A DNA stretch of 64,000 nt from positions 1 to 64,000 of the forward strand of contig CALWRS010000002.1 in assembly GCA_944384025.1 (NCBI GenBank), read 5' to 3'. Below are positions 52,170-61,913 of the stretch, piece by piece. Source of the stretch: an uncultured Lachnospiraceae bacterium (GTDB lineage: Bacteria > Bacillota > Clostridia > Lachnospirales > Lachnospiraceae). The position numbers and the translations under genes are program-made. Under the pieces are notes generated by a model. That model worked only from the letters and a program-made list of their open reading frames with translations. It made no database searches and was not told the origin of the DNA. How positions within the stretch are numbered: the first letter of the stretch is position 1; the number at the start of each line of letters is the position of its first letter.

Positions 52170-53090
52170 ATGCAATACGACGTTGTAATACTTGGCAGCG
52201 GTCCCGCAGGGCTTGGAGCTGCCGTTTATGCCAAACGCGCCATGCTTTCTTGCTTAGTTCTTGAAAAAAAGTCAATGAGCGGCGGACAGATTGCAGATAC
52301 GGGCGAAGTTGATAACTACCTGGGGCTGCCGGGGCTTGACGGATTTTCTCTTGCGCAGAAATTCCGCGAACACGCCGAGCGCCTTGAAGTTCCTTTTTCC
52401 CGCTGTGAGATTGTTTCCGTAAAAAAGAATTCGGACGGCTTTTTGCTGGAAGCAAAGGACGGAACTTGCTATGCGGCGAAAACCGTTGTAGTTGCAACTG
52501 GTGCTAGGCATCGTCTTCTTGGCGTTTCGGGTGAAAAGGAATTGACCGGAGCGGGCGTTTCGTATTGCGCAACGTGTGACGGCGCTTTTTTTAGAGGAAA
52601 GGAAGTTGCCGTTGTTGGCGGCGGAGACGTAGCGCTTTCGGACGCGCTTTATCTGGCAAGGATGGCGCAAAAAGTATATTTGATTCATCGGAGGGATACG
52701 CTTCGCGGTTCCAGACATTTGCAGCAGCAGGTGCTTTCCAATGAACGGATTACTTTTCTGCCGAATACGATAGTAACACAGATTCTGGGCGATGGAAGAG
52801 TTTCGGGCGTGCAAATGGAAAATAAGCGAGACGGCGCCCTGCAGACGCTCTCGGTGGACGGCGTATTTATTGCTGTTGGCATGGAGCCGGAAACCGCATT
52901 TCTTGGGGAACTTGTGCAAAAAGATTCGTCGGGCTATTTGGTGGCAGGCGAAGACGCAGTGACAAGCGTTCCGGGATTGTTTGCCGTCGGCGATGCAAGA
53001 ACAAAGCGGCTGCGCCAAGTCGTTACCGCTGTTTCGGACGGAGCGAACGCAATTGCATCAGCAGAGGAGTATTTATTGAATCAAGATTAA
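52170..53090 (+). CDS. Thioredoxin-reductase-like FAD/NADPH oxidoreductase
   Basis: FAD-dependent NAD(P)H oxidoreductase of 306 residues, thioredoxin reductase fold. FAD motif LGSGPAGLGAAVY, redox-active CATC pair (SYCATCDGAFF), NADPH motif VVGGGDVALSDALYL with HRRDTLRG, and the C-terminal FAD GLFAVGDARTK motif. This is TrxB or a close relative (ferredoxin-dependent forms look similar). No thioredoxin gene is beside it; serine acetyltransferase follows. GGGAGGT upstream of the ATG. Confidence 0.92.
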   Translation: MQYDVVILGSGPAGLGAAVYAKRAMLSCLVLEKKSMSGGQIADTGEVDNYLGLPGLDGFSLAQKFREHAERLEVPFSRCEIVSVKKNSDGFLLEAKDGTCYAAKTVVVATGARHRLLGVSGEKELTGAGVSYCATCDGAFFRGKEVAVVGGGDVALSDALYLARMAQKVYLIHRRDTLRGSRHLQQQVLSNERITFLPNTIVTQILGDGRVSGVQMENKRDGALQTLSVDGVFIAVGMEPETAFLGELVQKDSSGYLVAGEDAVTSVPGLFAVGDARTKRLRQVVTAVSDGANAIASAEEYLLNQD

Positions 53091-53101
53091 AGGAAATGGC
53101 T

Positions 53102-53998
53102 ATGGAAAATCGAATGGAAAATGAAGTGAGCATTCTGGTCAACACAATTTTAGAAGACTACGGGAACGGACGCGCAATCGATCACATCGACACGTTTAAT
53201 CAGCCAAGCCGCGACGCAATTGTGGATATTATCGAAAAATTGCGCCGGATTGTTTTTCCGGGGTACTTCCGAGACAAAGTGTATAAGATATACAACATAA
53301 AGAACAACTTGTCTGTCATTATCGAAGACGTGATTTACAACCTGAACAAGCAAATTGCCATTGCGCTTCGCTACCGCGAAAACGTTAAAGAAGACGGCGC
53401 AGAGCAAATGGAGGCGAAGGCGCAGGAGCTGACGCTTGCGTTTCTTCGCACCATTCCAAAAGTCCGGGAATTCGTTGATACCGATTTGCAGGCCTCATTT
53501 GACGGCGACCCGGCGGCAGGTTCCAAAGAGGAAATTATTTTTGCTTATCCGGGACTTTATGCGATTACCGTATACCGGCTTGCGCACGAGATGTATCGTC
53601 TGTCGGTGCCGCTTATTCCGCGCATTATGACGGAGCATGCGCACGGTCTAACCGGAATTGACATCCATCCCGGCGCGACGATTGGCAAGTATTTCTTTAT
53701 TGACCACGGAACCGGTATTGTTATCGGAGAAACGACCGTTATTGGAGAGCATGTAAAAGTTTATCAGGGCGTTACACTTGGAGCGCTCTCTACAAAAGGC
53801 GGGCAGAAGCTTCGCAACAAGCGCCGCCACCCTACGATTGAAGACAACGTTACCATTTATTCGGGCGCGTCGATTCTTGGCGGCGAGACAATTATTGGCA
53901 AGGATGCCGTGATTGGAGGAAATGCATTTATTACCTCCTCCATAGCTCCGGGAACAAAGGTTACGGTAAAAAGTCAGGAGCTGCAAACATTGCTTTGA
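53102..53998 (+). CDS. cysE: Serine O-acetyltransferase
   Basis: Makes O-acetylserine for cysteine synthesis. 298 residues, long form: an N-terminal helical region (about 1-140) before the left-handed beta-helix hexapeptide repeats (IDIHPGATIGKYFFIDHGTGIVIGET, DNVTIYSGASILGGETIIGKD). The catalytic His/Asp region IDHGTGIVIGE is present. A start six bases earlier (53096) has no room for a ribosome binding site, so 53102 is preferred. Next to a TrxB-like gene, which may hint at thiol metabolism. No cysK is in the window. Confidence 0.9.
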   Translation: MENRMENEVSILVNTILEDYGNGRAIDHIDTFNQPSRDAIVDIIEKLRRIVFPGYFRDKVYKIYNIKNNLSVIIEDVIYNLNKQIAIALRYRENVKEDGAEQMEAKAQELTLAFLRTIPKVREFVDTDLQASFDGDPAAGSKEEIIFAYPGLYAITVYRLAHEMYRLSVPLIPRIMTEHAHGLTGIDIHPGATIGKYFFIDHGTGIVIGETTVIGEHVKVYQGVTLGALSTKGGQKLRNKRRHPTIEDNVTIYSGASILGGETIIGKDAVIGGNAFITSSIAPGTKVTVKSQELQTLL

Positions 53999-54018
53999 AA
54001 ACAGCGCTGTGGTATACT
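53990..54018 (+). promoter_or_regulatory. Promoter for the pseudouridine synthase gene
   Basis: TTGCTT and TATACT separated by 17 bases with extended -10 TGG; it overlaps the stop codon of cysE. Confidence 0.6.
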
Positions 54019-54055
54019 TTAGCGGTCAGACACATTAGGAAAAAAGGGGATTTTT

Positions 54056-54814
54056 ATGGATAATGAGCAAATGGGGATGCGCATTAACAAGTTCTTAAGC
54101 GACGCAGGCGTGTGCTCTAGGCGGGAAGCAGACCGGCTGATTGCTCTTGGCGAAGTAAAGATTGACGGAGCTTTGGCGGAAGTCGGCTCCCGCGTGTTTC
54201 CCGGACAAAAAGTTACAGTAAAAAACGAAGAAGTAAAAAGGACGGAAAAAGCAGACCGTGTCTTACTTGCGTTTCATAAACCGAAGGGCGTGGAATGCAC
54301 ATCCGACCCGAGCAACCCGGATAATATTATCGATTTTCTTCACTACGATAAACGCATTTACACGGTAGGCAGGCTGGACAAAAACTCGAGCGGTTTGATT
54401 TTGCTGACAAACGATGGAGAGCTTGCCAACCAAATTGCTAAAGCAGGAGAATTTCACGAGAAGGAATACCTCGTTCGCGTAAATGCCCCAATTACAGAAG
54501 AGTTTTTAAAAAGCATGGCGACGGGCGTTCCCATTCTTGGGAAAATTACCGCGCCTTGCCGCATCCGGCAGCTTTCGGAAAATCTGTTTGACATCGTGTT
54601 AATTCAAGGAATGAACCGGCAAATCCGTAGGATGTGCGAATACCTAGGATACCGGGTTGTTTCGCTAAAGCGGGTGCGCGTTATGAACATTGTGCTGGGG
54701 GAACTTCCAAAAGGGGAGTACCGCGAAGTGACGGAAAAGGAGATGGAAGAGCTGAAGCGTCTTTTGTCGCTTCCGCAGCGGCGCCCCGCACGTAAAGAGA
54801 AAAAGACGCCGTGA
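54056..54814 (+). CDS. RluF-like rRNA pseudouridine synthase
   Basis: Converts uridine to pseudouridine in rRNA (RsuA/RluB/RluF group). 252 residues: S4 domain at the start (RINKFLSDAGVCSRREADRLI), catalytic Asp in GRLDKNSSGLILLTND, then QGMNRQIRRMCEYLGY, the wording typical of RluF. A basic tail follows. Independent promoter upstream overlapping cysE; ATG 37 bases downstream of the -10 box. ligA follows. Confidence 0.88.
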   Translation: MDNEQMGMRINKFLSDAGVCSRREADRLIALGEVKIDGALAEVGSRVFPGQKVTVKNEEVKRTEKADRVLLAFHKPKGVECTSDPSNPDNIIDFLHYDKRIYTVGRLDKNSSGLILLTNDGELANQIAKAGEFHEKEYLVRVNAPITEEFLKSMATGVPILGKITAPCRIRQLSENLFDIVLIQGMNRQIRRMCEYLGYRVVSLKRVRVMNIVLGELPKGEYREVTEKEMEELKRLLSLPQRRPARKEKKTP

Positions 54815-54846
54815 GGCAGCAAAGAAGGAAAACAGGCGAGGTGCAT

Positions 54847-56814
54847 ATGGATTCAAAAAAAGAACGGCAGCTTGAGCTGACAAAACTGCTTGATCGCGCT
54901 GCCCGCGCATACGAACAGGAAGACAGAGAAATTATGTCGAACAGGGAGTACGACCAGCTGTACGACGAACTGGTTCGACTGGAAGAAGAGAGCGGAGTTG
55001 TTATGGCGGGAAGCCCGACTTTGCGGCCGGGTTACGAAGTTCTTAGCGAACTTCCCAAGCAGCGGCACGAGACGCCGATGCTATCGCTTGATAAAACAAA
55101 AGACGTTTCTGCGCTTGTTTCGTGGCTTGGCGAAAAAGAAGGGCTTCTTTCTTGGAAAATGGACGGCCTGACTGTGGTTTTGACTTACGAAAACGGAATT
55201 TTAACAAAGGCGGTAACGCGCGGAAACGGGGAAATTGGCGAAGTGATTACAAACAACGCGCGTGTGTTTCAAAACGTACCGCTAAAAATTCCGTGTAAAC
55301 AGACGCTCGTCTTGCGCGGGGAAGCAGTAATCCGCTACAGCGATTTTGAAAGGATCAACGCCTCTATAGAAAAAGAAGAGGAAAAATACAAAAACCCGCG
55401 CAACTTATGCAGCGGCGCTGTAAGACAGCTAAACAACGAAATTACAGCGAAGCGAAATGTACACCTGTTCCCGTTCGCCTTGATTAGTAAAGACGGCGGG
55501 GACGGATTTGCAACGCGCAAAGAGCAAATGGAATTTTTGAAGGAGCAAGGCTTCTCGCCGGTCGAAGCGCACCCGGTCACGGCCGAAAATCTTGCAAAGA
55601 CTGTTGTAGAGTTTGCGTCGCGGATAACAAAGAACGATTTCCCTTCCGATGGTTTGGTGCTTACGTTTAATGATATTGCATACGGGCGAAGTCTTGGGAG
55701 AACGTCGAAATTCCCCCGCGATTCCATTGCGTTTAAGTGGAAGGACGAGACATGCGAGACGACGCTTCTTTCCATCGATTGGAGCACTTCGCGCACGGGA
55801 TTGATCAATCCCGTTGCCGTTTTTACGCCGGTTGAGCTGGAAGGGACGACGGTTAGCAGAGCCAGCGTTCACAACTTAAGTCAAATAGAAGCCTTGCAGC
55901 TTGGAATTGGCGACCGGATTTTGGTTTATAAAGCGAATATGATTATTCCGCAAATCGCGGAAAACCTGACAAGAAGCGGAAATTTGCCGATTCCTGCGCA
56001 TTGTCCGGTTTGCAATGGAAAGACAAAGGCAGAAGCAGTTCTTGACGCAATGTCTTTGTTTTGTACGAATCCAGAATGCGCGGCAAAAAAGCTGAAATCT
56101 TACGTCCATCTGGTAGGCAGAGATGCGCTTAACATAGAAGGGTTAAGCGAGGCGACGCTTGAGAAGCTACTGGGCGAAGGCTGGATTCAGGAACCAGCGG
56201 ATTTGTTTCACCTAGAAAGCCATAAGGATGCGTTTGTACAAATGGAAGGTCTTGGCGAAAAGTCGTTTTTAAAGCTGCTTGGCGCCATTGAAAAAGCCAG
56301 AACGACAACGCTCCCACGAGTGATTTACAGCATGGGAATTCCCGGTGTTGGGATTGCAAACGCAAAGATAATCTGCCGCGCGTTTGGAGACGACGCGCAG
56401 GCGGTGAAGGCGGCAACCAAAGAGCAGCTGACCGCAGTGGAGGGCATTGGCGAAGTGATTGCCGGCGCGTTTGCTGCGTATATGGCGGATCCGAAAAACC
56501 GGCGCATCTACGAAAATCTGCTCGCGGAAGTTACGCTTGAAAAAGCAGGGGAAGTTAAGGCTTCCTCCATTACCGGAAAGACGTTTGTGATTACCGGACC
56601 GCTTTCGCATTGGGAAAACAGGGATGCGCTTAAAGCCGAAATTGAAGCGCACGGCGCAAAAGTCGCGGGCTCTGTTTCTGGAAAAACCGATTACCTGATT
56701 AACAACGACGTGCAAAGCGGTTCCTCCAAAAATAAAAAAGCGAGAGAGTTGGGAATTCCCATCTTATCGGAACAAGAGTTTCTTTTGCTGATTAACGGGG
56801 AAAACAAAGAGTAA
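54847..56814 (+). CDS. ligA: NAD-dependent DNA ligase
   Basis: Replicative ligase, 655 residues. Adenylation site Lys in WKMDGLTV (KxDG), the oligonucleotide-binding region, the four-Cys zinc finger (CPVCNGKTK ... CTNPECAAKK), helix-hairpin-helix repeats (RVIYSMGIPGVGIANA), and a BRCT domain at the end (GKTFVITGPLSHWENRDALK). The start is the ATG at 54847 after GAGGTG; an ATG at 54811 is in frame but overlaps the preceding gene. It overlaps nothing but lies close to metA. Confidence 0.95.
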   Translation: MDSKKERQLELTKLLDRAARAYEQEDREIMSNREYDQLYDELVRLEEESGVVMAGSPTLRPGYEVLSELPKQRHETPMLSLDKTKDVSALVSWLGEKEGLLSWKMDGLTVVLTYENGILTKAVTRGNGEIGEVITNNARVFQNVPLKIPCKQTLVLRGEAVIRYSDFERINASIEKEEEKYKNPRNLCSGAVRQLNNEITAKRNVHLFPFALISKDGGDGFATRKEQMEFLKEQGFSPVEAHPVTAENLAKTVVEFASRITKNDFPSDGLVLTFNDIAYGRSLGRTSKFPRDSIAFKWKDETCETTLLSIDWSTSRTGLINPVAVFTPVELEGTTVSRASVHNLSQIEALQLGIGDRILVYKANMIIPQIAENLTRSGNLPIPAHCPVCNGKTKAEAVLDAMSLFCTNPECAAKKLKSYVHLVGRDALNIEGLSEATLEKLLGEGWIQEPADLFHLESHKDAFVQMEGLGEKSFLKLLGAIEKARTTTLPRVIYSMGIPGVGIANAKIICRAFGDDAQAVKAATKEQLTAVEGIGEVIAGAFAAYMADPKNRRIYENLLAEVTLEKAGEVKASSITGKTFVITGPLSHWENRDALKAEIEAHGAKVAGSVSGKTDYLINNDVQSGSSKNKKARELGIPILSEQEFLLLINGENKE

Positions 56815-56826
56815 GGGGATAGGAAA

Positions 56827-57732
56827 ATGCCGATAAAAGTGCAAAACGATTTGCCGGCCAAAAAAGTGCTGATTGATGAAAACATATTTGTTATGGACGA
56901 AAATCGAGCCACGACACAGGACATTCGGCCGCTTAAAATCGCTATTTTAAACCTTATGCCGCTGAAGGAAGATACCGAAGTGCAGCTTTTGCGCAGTTTG
57001 TCAAACACGCCGCTGCAAATCGACATCACCTTTTTGACAACGGCAAGCTATGTTGGAAAAAACACCGCAAAGAGTCATTTGGATCAGTTTTACGTTACGT
57101 ACGACGACGTAAAGACAAAGTGGTTTGACGGCTTGATTATTACGGGTGCTCCGGTAGAGACAATGCCGTTTGAAGAAGTCGGATATTGGAAAGAGCTCTC
57201 CGACATTATGGAATGGAGCAAGACGCATGTAACGAGCACGCTGCATATTTGCTGGGGAGCGCAGGCAGGACTTTATTATCATTACGGAATCGAAAAAGTT
57301 CCGCTTGAAAAAAAGCTTTCCGGTTTGTTTTGGCACAAAGTGAGAAATCGCCGGGAGCCGCTTGTGCGGGGCTTTGACGACGAATTTTGGATGCCGCATT
57401 CCCGGTATACAACCGTAAGGCGCGAAGATATTGCCGCGCATCCGGAGCTGACGATTATGGCGGAGTCGGAAGAAGCCGGCGTGTTTTTGATTATGGCAAA
57501 AGACGGACGGCAAATTTTTGTGATGGGGCATCCGGAGTACGACCGGGTTACGCTTGATAAAGAATACAAGCGCGACGTAAGCAAAGGGCTGTCGCCGGAA
57601 ATGCCGAAAAATTATTATCCGGACGACGACCCGCAAAGGCGACCGCTTTTGTTGTGGCGAGCGCATGCCAATACGCTTTATACCAACTGGTTAGACTACT
57701 ACGTATACCAGATTACACCATATGAATGGTAA
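56827..57732 (+). CDS. metA: Homoserine O-acetyltransferase (MetA)
   Basis: Acylates homoserine in methionine synthesis, 301 residues, MetA fold. Cys142 nucleophile (HICWGAQAG), His and Glu of the triad in MGHPEYDR. Position 111 is Glu (TGAPVE), the residue reported to select acetyl-CoA in MetA enzymes; succinyl-CoA users have Gly there. So acetyl-homoserine is expected rather than succinyl-homoserine, despite the usual 'succinyltransferase' label. Starts 12 bases after ligA; AGGGGATAGG upstream. No SAM riboswitch fits in the short gap. Confidence 0.92.
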   Translation: MPIKVQNDLPAKKVLIDENIFVMDENRATTQDIRPLKIAILNLMPLKEDTEVQLLRSLSNTPLQIDITFLTTASYVGKNTAKSHLDQFYVTYDDVKTKWFDGLIITGAPVETMPFEEVGYWKELSDIMEWSKTHVTSTLHICWGAQAGLYYHYGIEKVPLEKKLSGLFWHKVRNRREPLVRGFDDEFWMPHSRYTTVRREDIAAHPELTIMAESEEAGVFLIMAKDGRQIFVMGHPEYDRVTLDKEYKRDVSKGLSPEMPKNYYPDDDPQRRPLLLWRAHANTLYTNWLDYYVYQITPYEW

Positions 57733-57753
57733 AAGAAACGAGGGGAATATAAA

Positions 57754-58782
57754 ATGAATATGGTATTTAAGAGAAAGCTGCCAATCCCGATGGAAATCAA
57801 AAAGCAATTTCCGATGAGCGAAAAACTACGGGCAGTAAAAGCGGAGCGCGACCGCCAGATACGGCAAGTGATTACCGGAGAGGACAACCGCTTCCTCGTT
57901 ATTATTGGACCGTGTTCGGCGGACAACGAAGACGCGCTTTTGGAATATGTGACGAGGCTTCGGCGCGTACAGGAAAAAGTAGCGGACAAGCTGATTTTGA
58001 TTCCCCGGATTTACACGAACAAGCCGCGAACGACCGGAGAGGGTTACAAGGGACTGCTGCATCAGCCGGATCCGAATAAAACGCCGGATATGCTGCAAGG
58101 GCTGATTGCCATTCGCCGGATGCATATTCATGCAATCGAAGAAAGCGGGCTGACGGCGGCCGACGAGATGCTTTATCCGGAAAATTATCGCTACATAGAC
58201 GATTTGCTTTCTTACGTGGCCGTAGGCGCACGCTCGGTTGAGGACCAGCACCACAGAATGACGGTCAGCGGAATGGATGTGCCGGCAGGAATGAAAAACC
58301 CGACAAGCGGGGATTTGTCCGTTATGATGAATTCGGTTGTCGCTGCGCAGGCAAGCCACAATTTCATTTACCGCGGCTGGGAAGTAGAGACGCACGGCAA
58401 CGATTTGGCGCATACGATTTTGCGCGGCGCAGTGAACAAGCGGGGTGCTTGTCTGCCGAACTATCATTATGAAGACCTGATTCTTTTGCATGAACTTTAT
58501 CAAAAAAGGAATTACAAAAACCCGGCGTGCATCGTCGATACGAACCATTCCAATTCCAACAAAAAATACGAGGAGCAGATTCGTATCGCCAAGGAAGTCC
58601 TGCACAGCCGCAGGCATTCGTCGGATATTTACGAGCTTGTAAAGGGCTTGATGATCGAAAGTTATTTGGTGGAAGGCAGCCAAAAAATCGGCGACGGCGT
58701 GTACGGAAAGTCGATTACCGATCCTTGCCTTGGCTGGGAAGATTCCGAGCGGCTGCTTTATACGATTGCAGAGACCTGCTAG
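57754..58782 (+). CDS. 3-Deoxy-7-phosphoheptulonate (DAHP) synthase, class I
   Basis: First enzyme of the shikimate pathway, condensing PEP and erythrose-4-phosphate. 342 residues, AroG/F/H type: IIGPCSADN (metal site), PRIYTNKPRTTGEGYKGLL, TSGDLSVMMNSVVAAQASHNF and VDTNHSNSNKKYEEQIRI, with the metal-binding Cys/His/Glu/Asp set. Not the AroA/Bacillus type. It lies 21 bases after metA, and the pathway's chorismate mutase is far off at 25.6 kb. ATG with GAGGGG upstream. Confidence 0.93.
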   Translation: MNMVFKRKLPIPMEIKKQFPMSEKLRAVKAERDRQIRQVITGEDNRFLVIIGPCSADNEDALLEYVTRLRRVQEKVADKLILIPRIYTNKPRTTGEGYKGLLHQPDPNKTPDMLQGLIAIRRMHIHAIEESGLTAADEMLYPENYRYIDDLLSYVAVGARSVEDQHHRMTVSGMDVPAGMKNPTSGDLSVMMNSVVAAQASHNFIYRGWEVETHGNDLAHTILRGAVNKRGACLPNYHYEDLILLHELYQKRNYKNPACIVDTNHSNSNKKYEEQIRIAKEVLHSRRHSSDIYELVKGLMIESYLVEGSQKIGDGVYGKSITDPCLGWEDSERLLYTIAETC

Positions 58783-58819
58783 AAAAAAATAAGAGATTTC
58801 AATATACGGAGGTGTAGCC

Positions 58820-61081
58820 ATGAGTATTTCCCTTTCAAACACAACAGTAACGATGAACCGTTATGTGGACGGAAAACCGGTGACGGACACGGAAAAATTG
58901 CAAGTTTTTCGGCTGGACAACGAAACGATGACTTACGCGATGGCGGTTACACAAGAAGGCTATCTGCTTCATGTGTATTATGGTGCCAGATGCGGCGAAG
59001 ACGACTTGACGTACTTGCTTCGTCTATCTGACAGTCCGTATACGCCCAGAATTCTCAAGCGGGAAAAGGGTACGTTTATGGATGCCAGACCGTTTGAGTT
59101 TCCTTGCCATGGCATTGGCGATTACCGCGAGCCTTGCTTTATGATTATGGACGAAGACGGAATGTCCGCTTGCGATTTGCGCTTTGTTGCAAGCCGCGTG
59201 GAAAAGGGAAAGCCTGCGCTTCGCCAAAAAGGCGTAAGCTGTATTCCTGCAACGTTTGCGGGCGAGGAGGACGCAGATACGCTTGTCCTTGTCATGGAAG
59301 ATGCGCATGCAGGACTGACAGTAGAGCTTACTTACACAATATTCAAAAAGTTGAGCGTCCTTACCCGTTCCGCCCGTGTCATCAACCACGGAGAAGCGGA
59401 CGTTCGGCTCCAGCGCGTGCTTTCTGCCTGCGTAGATTTTGAAGACAGCGCTTACGATATGATTACGTTAAACGGAAGCTGGGCAAGAGAGCGCCTATTA
59501 GAGCGCGCACCGCTGCATCACGGAAAGCAGTCGGTAGACAGCGTAAAGGGCGAGTCTTCTCACCAGAGCAATCCGTTCGTCGCGCTTGTTTCGCACAATG
59601 CAAACGAAGAAATCGGCGAGGCTTTTGGCTTTAACCTTGTCTACAGCGGCAACTTCTTTGCACAGGCAGAAGTAACACAGCATAAGCATACGCGCTTTGT
59701 GATGGGAATTAATCCTTACGATTTTTCCTGGCTGCTTCGCACAGAAGAAGAGTTTACCGCGCCAGAAGTAGTTATGGTATATTCCGGGAGCGGAATTGGG
59801 AAAATGTCCAGAACGTTTCACGATTTGTACCGGAACCATTTGATTCGCGGCGAGTGGAAGGATAAGCAGCGGCCAATTCTCATTAACAACTGGGAAGCGA
59901 CGTATTTCCAGTTTGATACGGAAAAGCTGATTGAAATTGCAAAACAGGCGTCCGAGCTTGGTGTAGAAATGTTTGTTCTTGACGACGGCTGGTTTGGACA
60001 TAGGGATTCGGACAATTCCTCTCTTGGCGACTGGTTTGTATACGAAAAGAAGCTAAAGGGCGGTTTGCCGTATTTAGTAAGCGAAGTAAATAAGCTGGGC
60101 ATGAAATTCGGTATTTGGTTTGAGCCGGAAATGATTTCGCCGGATAGTAAGCTGTACGCAGAACATCCCGAATGGGCGATCCAGATCATCGGACGGGAAA
60201 TGACGCAAAGCCGCGAGCAGTACGTCTTAGATTACTCCAACGTGGAAGTGCGGGATTATGTTTACAAGATGATGCGGGACATCCTGGATTCCGCCAATAT
60301 CGAATACATCAAGTGGGATATGAACCGCCAGTTGACGGAAGTCGGCTCGACTTCGCTTCCAAGAAAGCGGCAAAGAGAGCTGTGGCACCGGTACGTGCTT
60401 GGCGTATACGATTTGATGAACCGCCTGACGACGGATTATCCGTATTTGCTTTTGGAAAACTGTTCCGGCGGCGGCGCGCGCTTTGACCCGGCGATGCTGT
60501 ATTTTTCGCCGCAGATTTGGACTTCCGACGATACGGATGCCATCGAGCGGTTAAAGATTCAATACGGCACCAGCTTGTGTTATCCGGCTTCGGCAATGGG
60601 AGCGCACGTTTCCGATTGCCCAAATCATGTGCTTGGCAGAACAACACCATTTGCAACGCGCGGCAACGTAGCGTTAGTAGGAACGTTTGGCTACGAGCTG
60701 GATGTGACGCGTATTCCGCAGGAAGACCGGGAAGCGATTCCGGGACAAATTGCTAAATTCCACCGGTTTAATCCGCTGATGCGAAAAGGCGATCAATACC
60801 GTCTTGGCAACCTCTTTGAAGATAACAGCTTCGATGCGTGGATGTTCGTCTCCAAAGATAAGACGGAAGCGCTCTTTACGTTTGTGCAAGTGCTTGGCCG
60901 TCCGAACTACCCAAGCCGCAACATCAAACTGCGCGGACTTGCTCCGAACAAGCGCTACCGCGTGGAAGAGACCGGACAAGTTGCAACCGGAAAGACCTTG
61001 ATGGAGGCGGGCATTTTTGTAAGCCTTTACGGAGATTTTGCAAGTCAGACACTGTACTTAAGCGAAGTAACCGGAGAATAA
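58820..61081 (+). CDS. Alpha-galactosidase, GH36
   Basis: Cytoplasmic enzyme (no signal peptide) of 753 residues that removes alpha-1,6-galactose from raffinose-type sugars. N-terminal beta domain (about 1-330), TIM barrel with EATYFQFDTEKL, VLDDGWFGHRD, the nucleophile Asp500 in YIKWDMN, and the acid/base Asp in the WTSDDTDAIERL segment near 570. No sugar transporter or regulator gene is next to it; GGAGGTG before the ATG. It may act on plant galactosides imported elsewhere. Confidence 0.95.
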   Translation: MSISLSNTTVTMNRYVDGKPVTDTEKLQVFRLDNETMTYAMAVTQEGYLLHVYYGARCGEDDLTYLLRLSDSPYTPRILKREKGTFMDARPFEFPCHGIGDYREPCFMIMDEDGMSACDLRFVASRVEKGKPALRQKGVSCIPATFAGEEDADTLVLVMEDAHAGLTVELTYTIFKKLSVLTRSARVINHGEADVRLQRVLSACVDFEDSAYDMITLNGSWARERLLERAPLHHGKQSVDSVKGESSHQSNPFVALVSHNANEEIGEAFGFNLVYSGNFFAQAEVTQHKHTRFVMGINPYDFSWLLRTEEEFTAPEVVMVYSGSGIGKMSRTFHDLYRNHLIRGEWKDKQRPILINNWEATYFQFDTEKLIEIAKQASELGVEMFVLDDGWFGHRDSDNSSLGDWFVYEKKLKGGLPYLVSEVNKLGMKFGIWFEPEMISPDSKLYAEHPEWAIQIIGREMTQSREQYVLDYSNVEVRDYVYKMMRDILDSANIEYIKWDMNRQLTEVGSTSLPRKRQRELWHRYVLGVYDLMNRLTTDYPYLLLENCSGGGARFDPAMLYFSPQIWTSDDTDAIERLKIQYGTSLCYPASAMGAHVSDCPNHVLGRTTPFATRGNVALVGTFGYELDVTRIPQEDREAIPGQIAKFHRFNPLMRKGDQYRLGNLFEDNSFDAWMFVSKDKTEALFTFVQVLGRPNYPSRNIKLRGLAPNKRYRVEETGQVATGKTLMEAGIFVSLYGDFASQTLYLSEVTGE

Positions 61082-61088
61082 GCGGCAG

Positions 61089-61826
61089 ATGGAAGCAATT
61101 AAACCGTACAAAAAAGACTTTTCTTATTCCTACGCGCTGGGGGCGTTTCCAACGTACGAACTGCTTCGTAAACGCCCCGAGGCAGCGCTTGGCGTATATT
61201 TGCACTCTGCCTGCACCGAACGGGAAGCGCTCAATGCGCTTTGCAAACAACTTCGGATTCCGATTTGCGACGCAGACCGAAGCATTGCTCGTGTCAGCGA
61301 CAAGGAAAACGTTTATGTCGTAGGCGTTTTTCGAAAAATGGAGCATACGCTTGATAAACGCCTGCCGCATTTGATGCTTGTAAATCCGAGCAACATGGGG
61401 AATCTTGGCACCATTTTGCGAACTTGTTTGGCAATGGGAATACACGATGTGGCGCTTATTCGGCCGGCTGCCGACGTATTTCATCCTAAAACCGTGCGGG
61501 CGTCGATGGGAGCGCTGTTTTCCATGCGCGTACAATATTTCGATTCCTTTTCGGAGTACGCGGCCATCTACCAAAGCGGCGCGCGGCAGATGTTTCCCTT
61601 TATGTTAACCGGCGCAAAGCAGCTTACCGTAGGGGAGTGCCCAAAGCCGGAATGCTACACGCTGATTTTTGGAAACGAAGCGTCGGGACTGCCGCCGGAA
61701 TACGCTGCGTATGGGCAAAGCCTTCGAATTCCGCAGTCGGACGAGGTGGATTCGCTGAATTTGACGATTGCGGTCGGTATTGGCGCGTATTTGTTTTCCG
61801 AAGCAGGAAAAGAAAAAAAGAATTAA
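61089..61826 (+). CDS. SpoU/TrmH-family RNA methyltransferase
   Basis: SPOUT-class 2'-O-ribose methyltransferase of 245 residues. Motifs of the trefoil knot are present: LVNPSNMGNLGTILRTCLAMG, IFGNEASGLPPE and IPQSDEVDSLNLTIAVGI. The N-terminal part (about 1-85) does not look like the RlmB substrate domain, so the target may be tRNA or another rRNA site. It lies eight bases after the galactosidase gene with a weak ribosome binding site (GCGGCAG), suggesting cotranscription by position only. Confidence 0.88.
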   Translation: MEAIKPYKKDFSYSYALGAFPTYELLRKRPEAALGVYLHSACTEREALNALCKQLRIPICDADRSIARVSDKENVYVVGVFRKMEHTLDKRLPHLMLVNPSNMGNLGTILRTCLAMGIHDVALIRPAADVFHPKTVRASMGALFSMRVQYFDSFSEYAAIYQSGARQMFPFMLTGAKQLTVGECPKPECYTLIFGNEASGLPPEYAAYGQSLRIPQSDEVDSLNLTIAVGIGAYLFSEAGKEKKN

Positions 61827-61843
61827 AAAAAATCAAAAAGACC

Positions 61844-61872
61844 TTGACTTTTGCACGGTTTATGCGTATACT
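61844..61872 (+). promoter_or_regulatory. Promoter for ylxM-ffh
   Basis: TTGACT and TATACT separated by 17 bases, about 40 bases before ylxM. Confidence 0.85.
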
Positions 61873-61913
61873 GACCGAGGTGTCAAGAAAAAGACTTTAC
61901 ACATGGGAGTGAC

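Noticed and set aside
55335-55872. Long minus-strand open frames opposite ligA
   Set aside because: They are antisense shadows of a well conserved gene, with no ribosome binding site and no recognisable protein features. The same holds for the other long antisense frames, for example 33703-35049 and 44879-45895.
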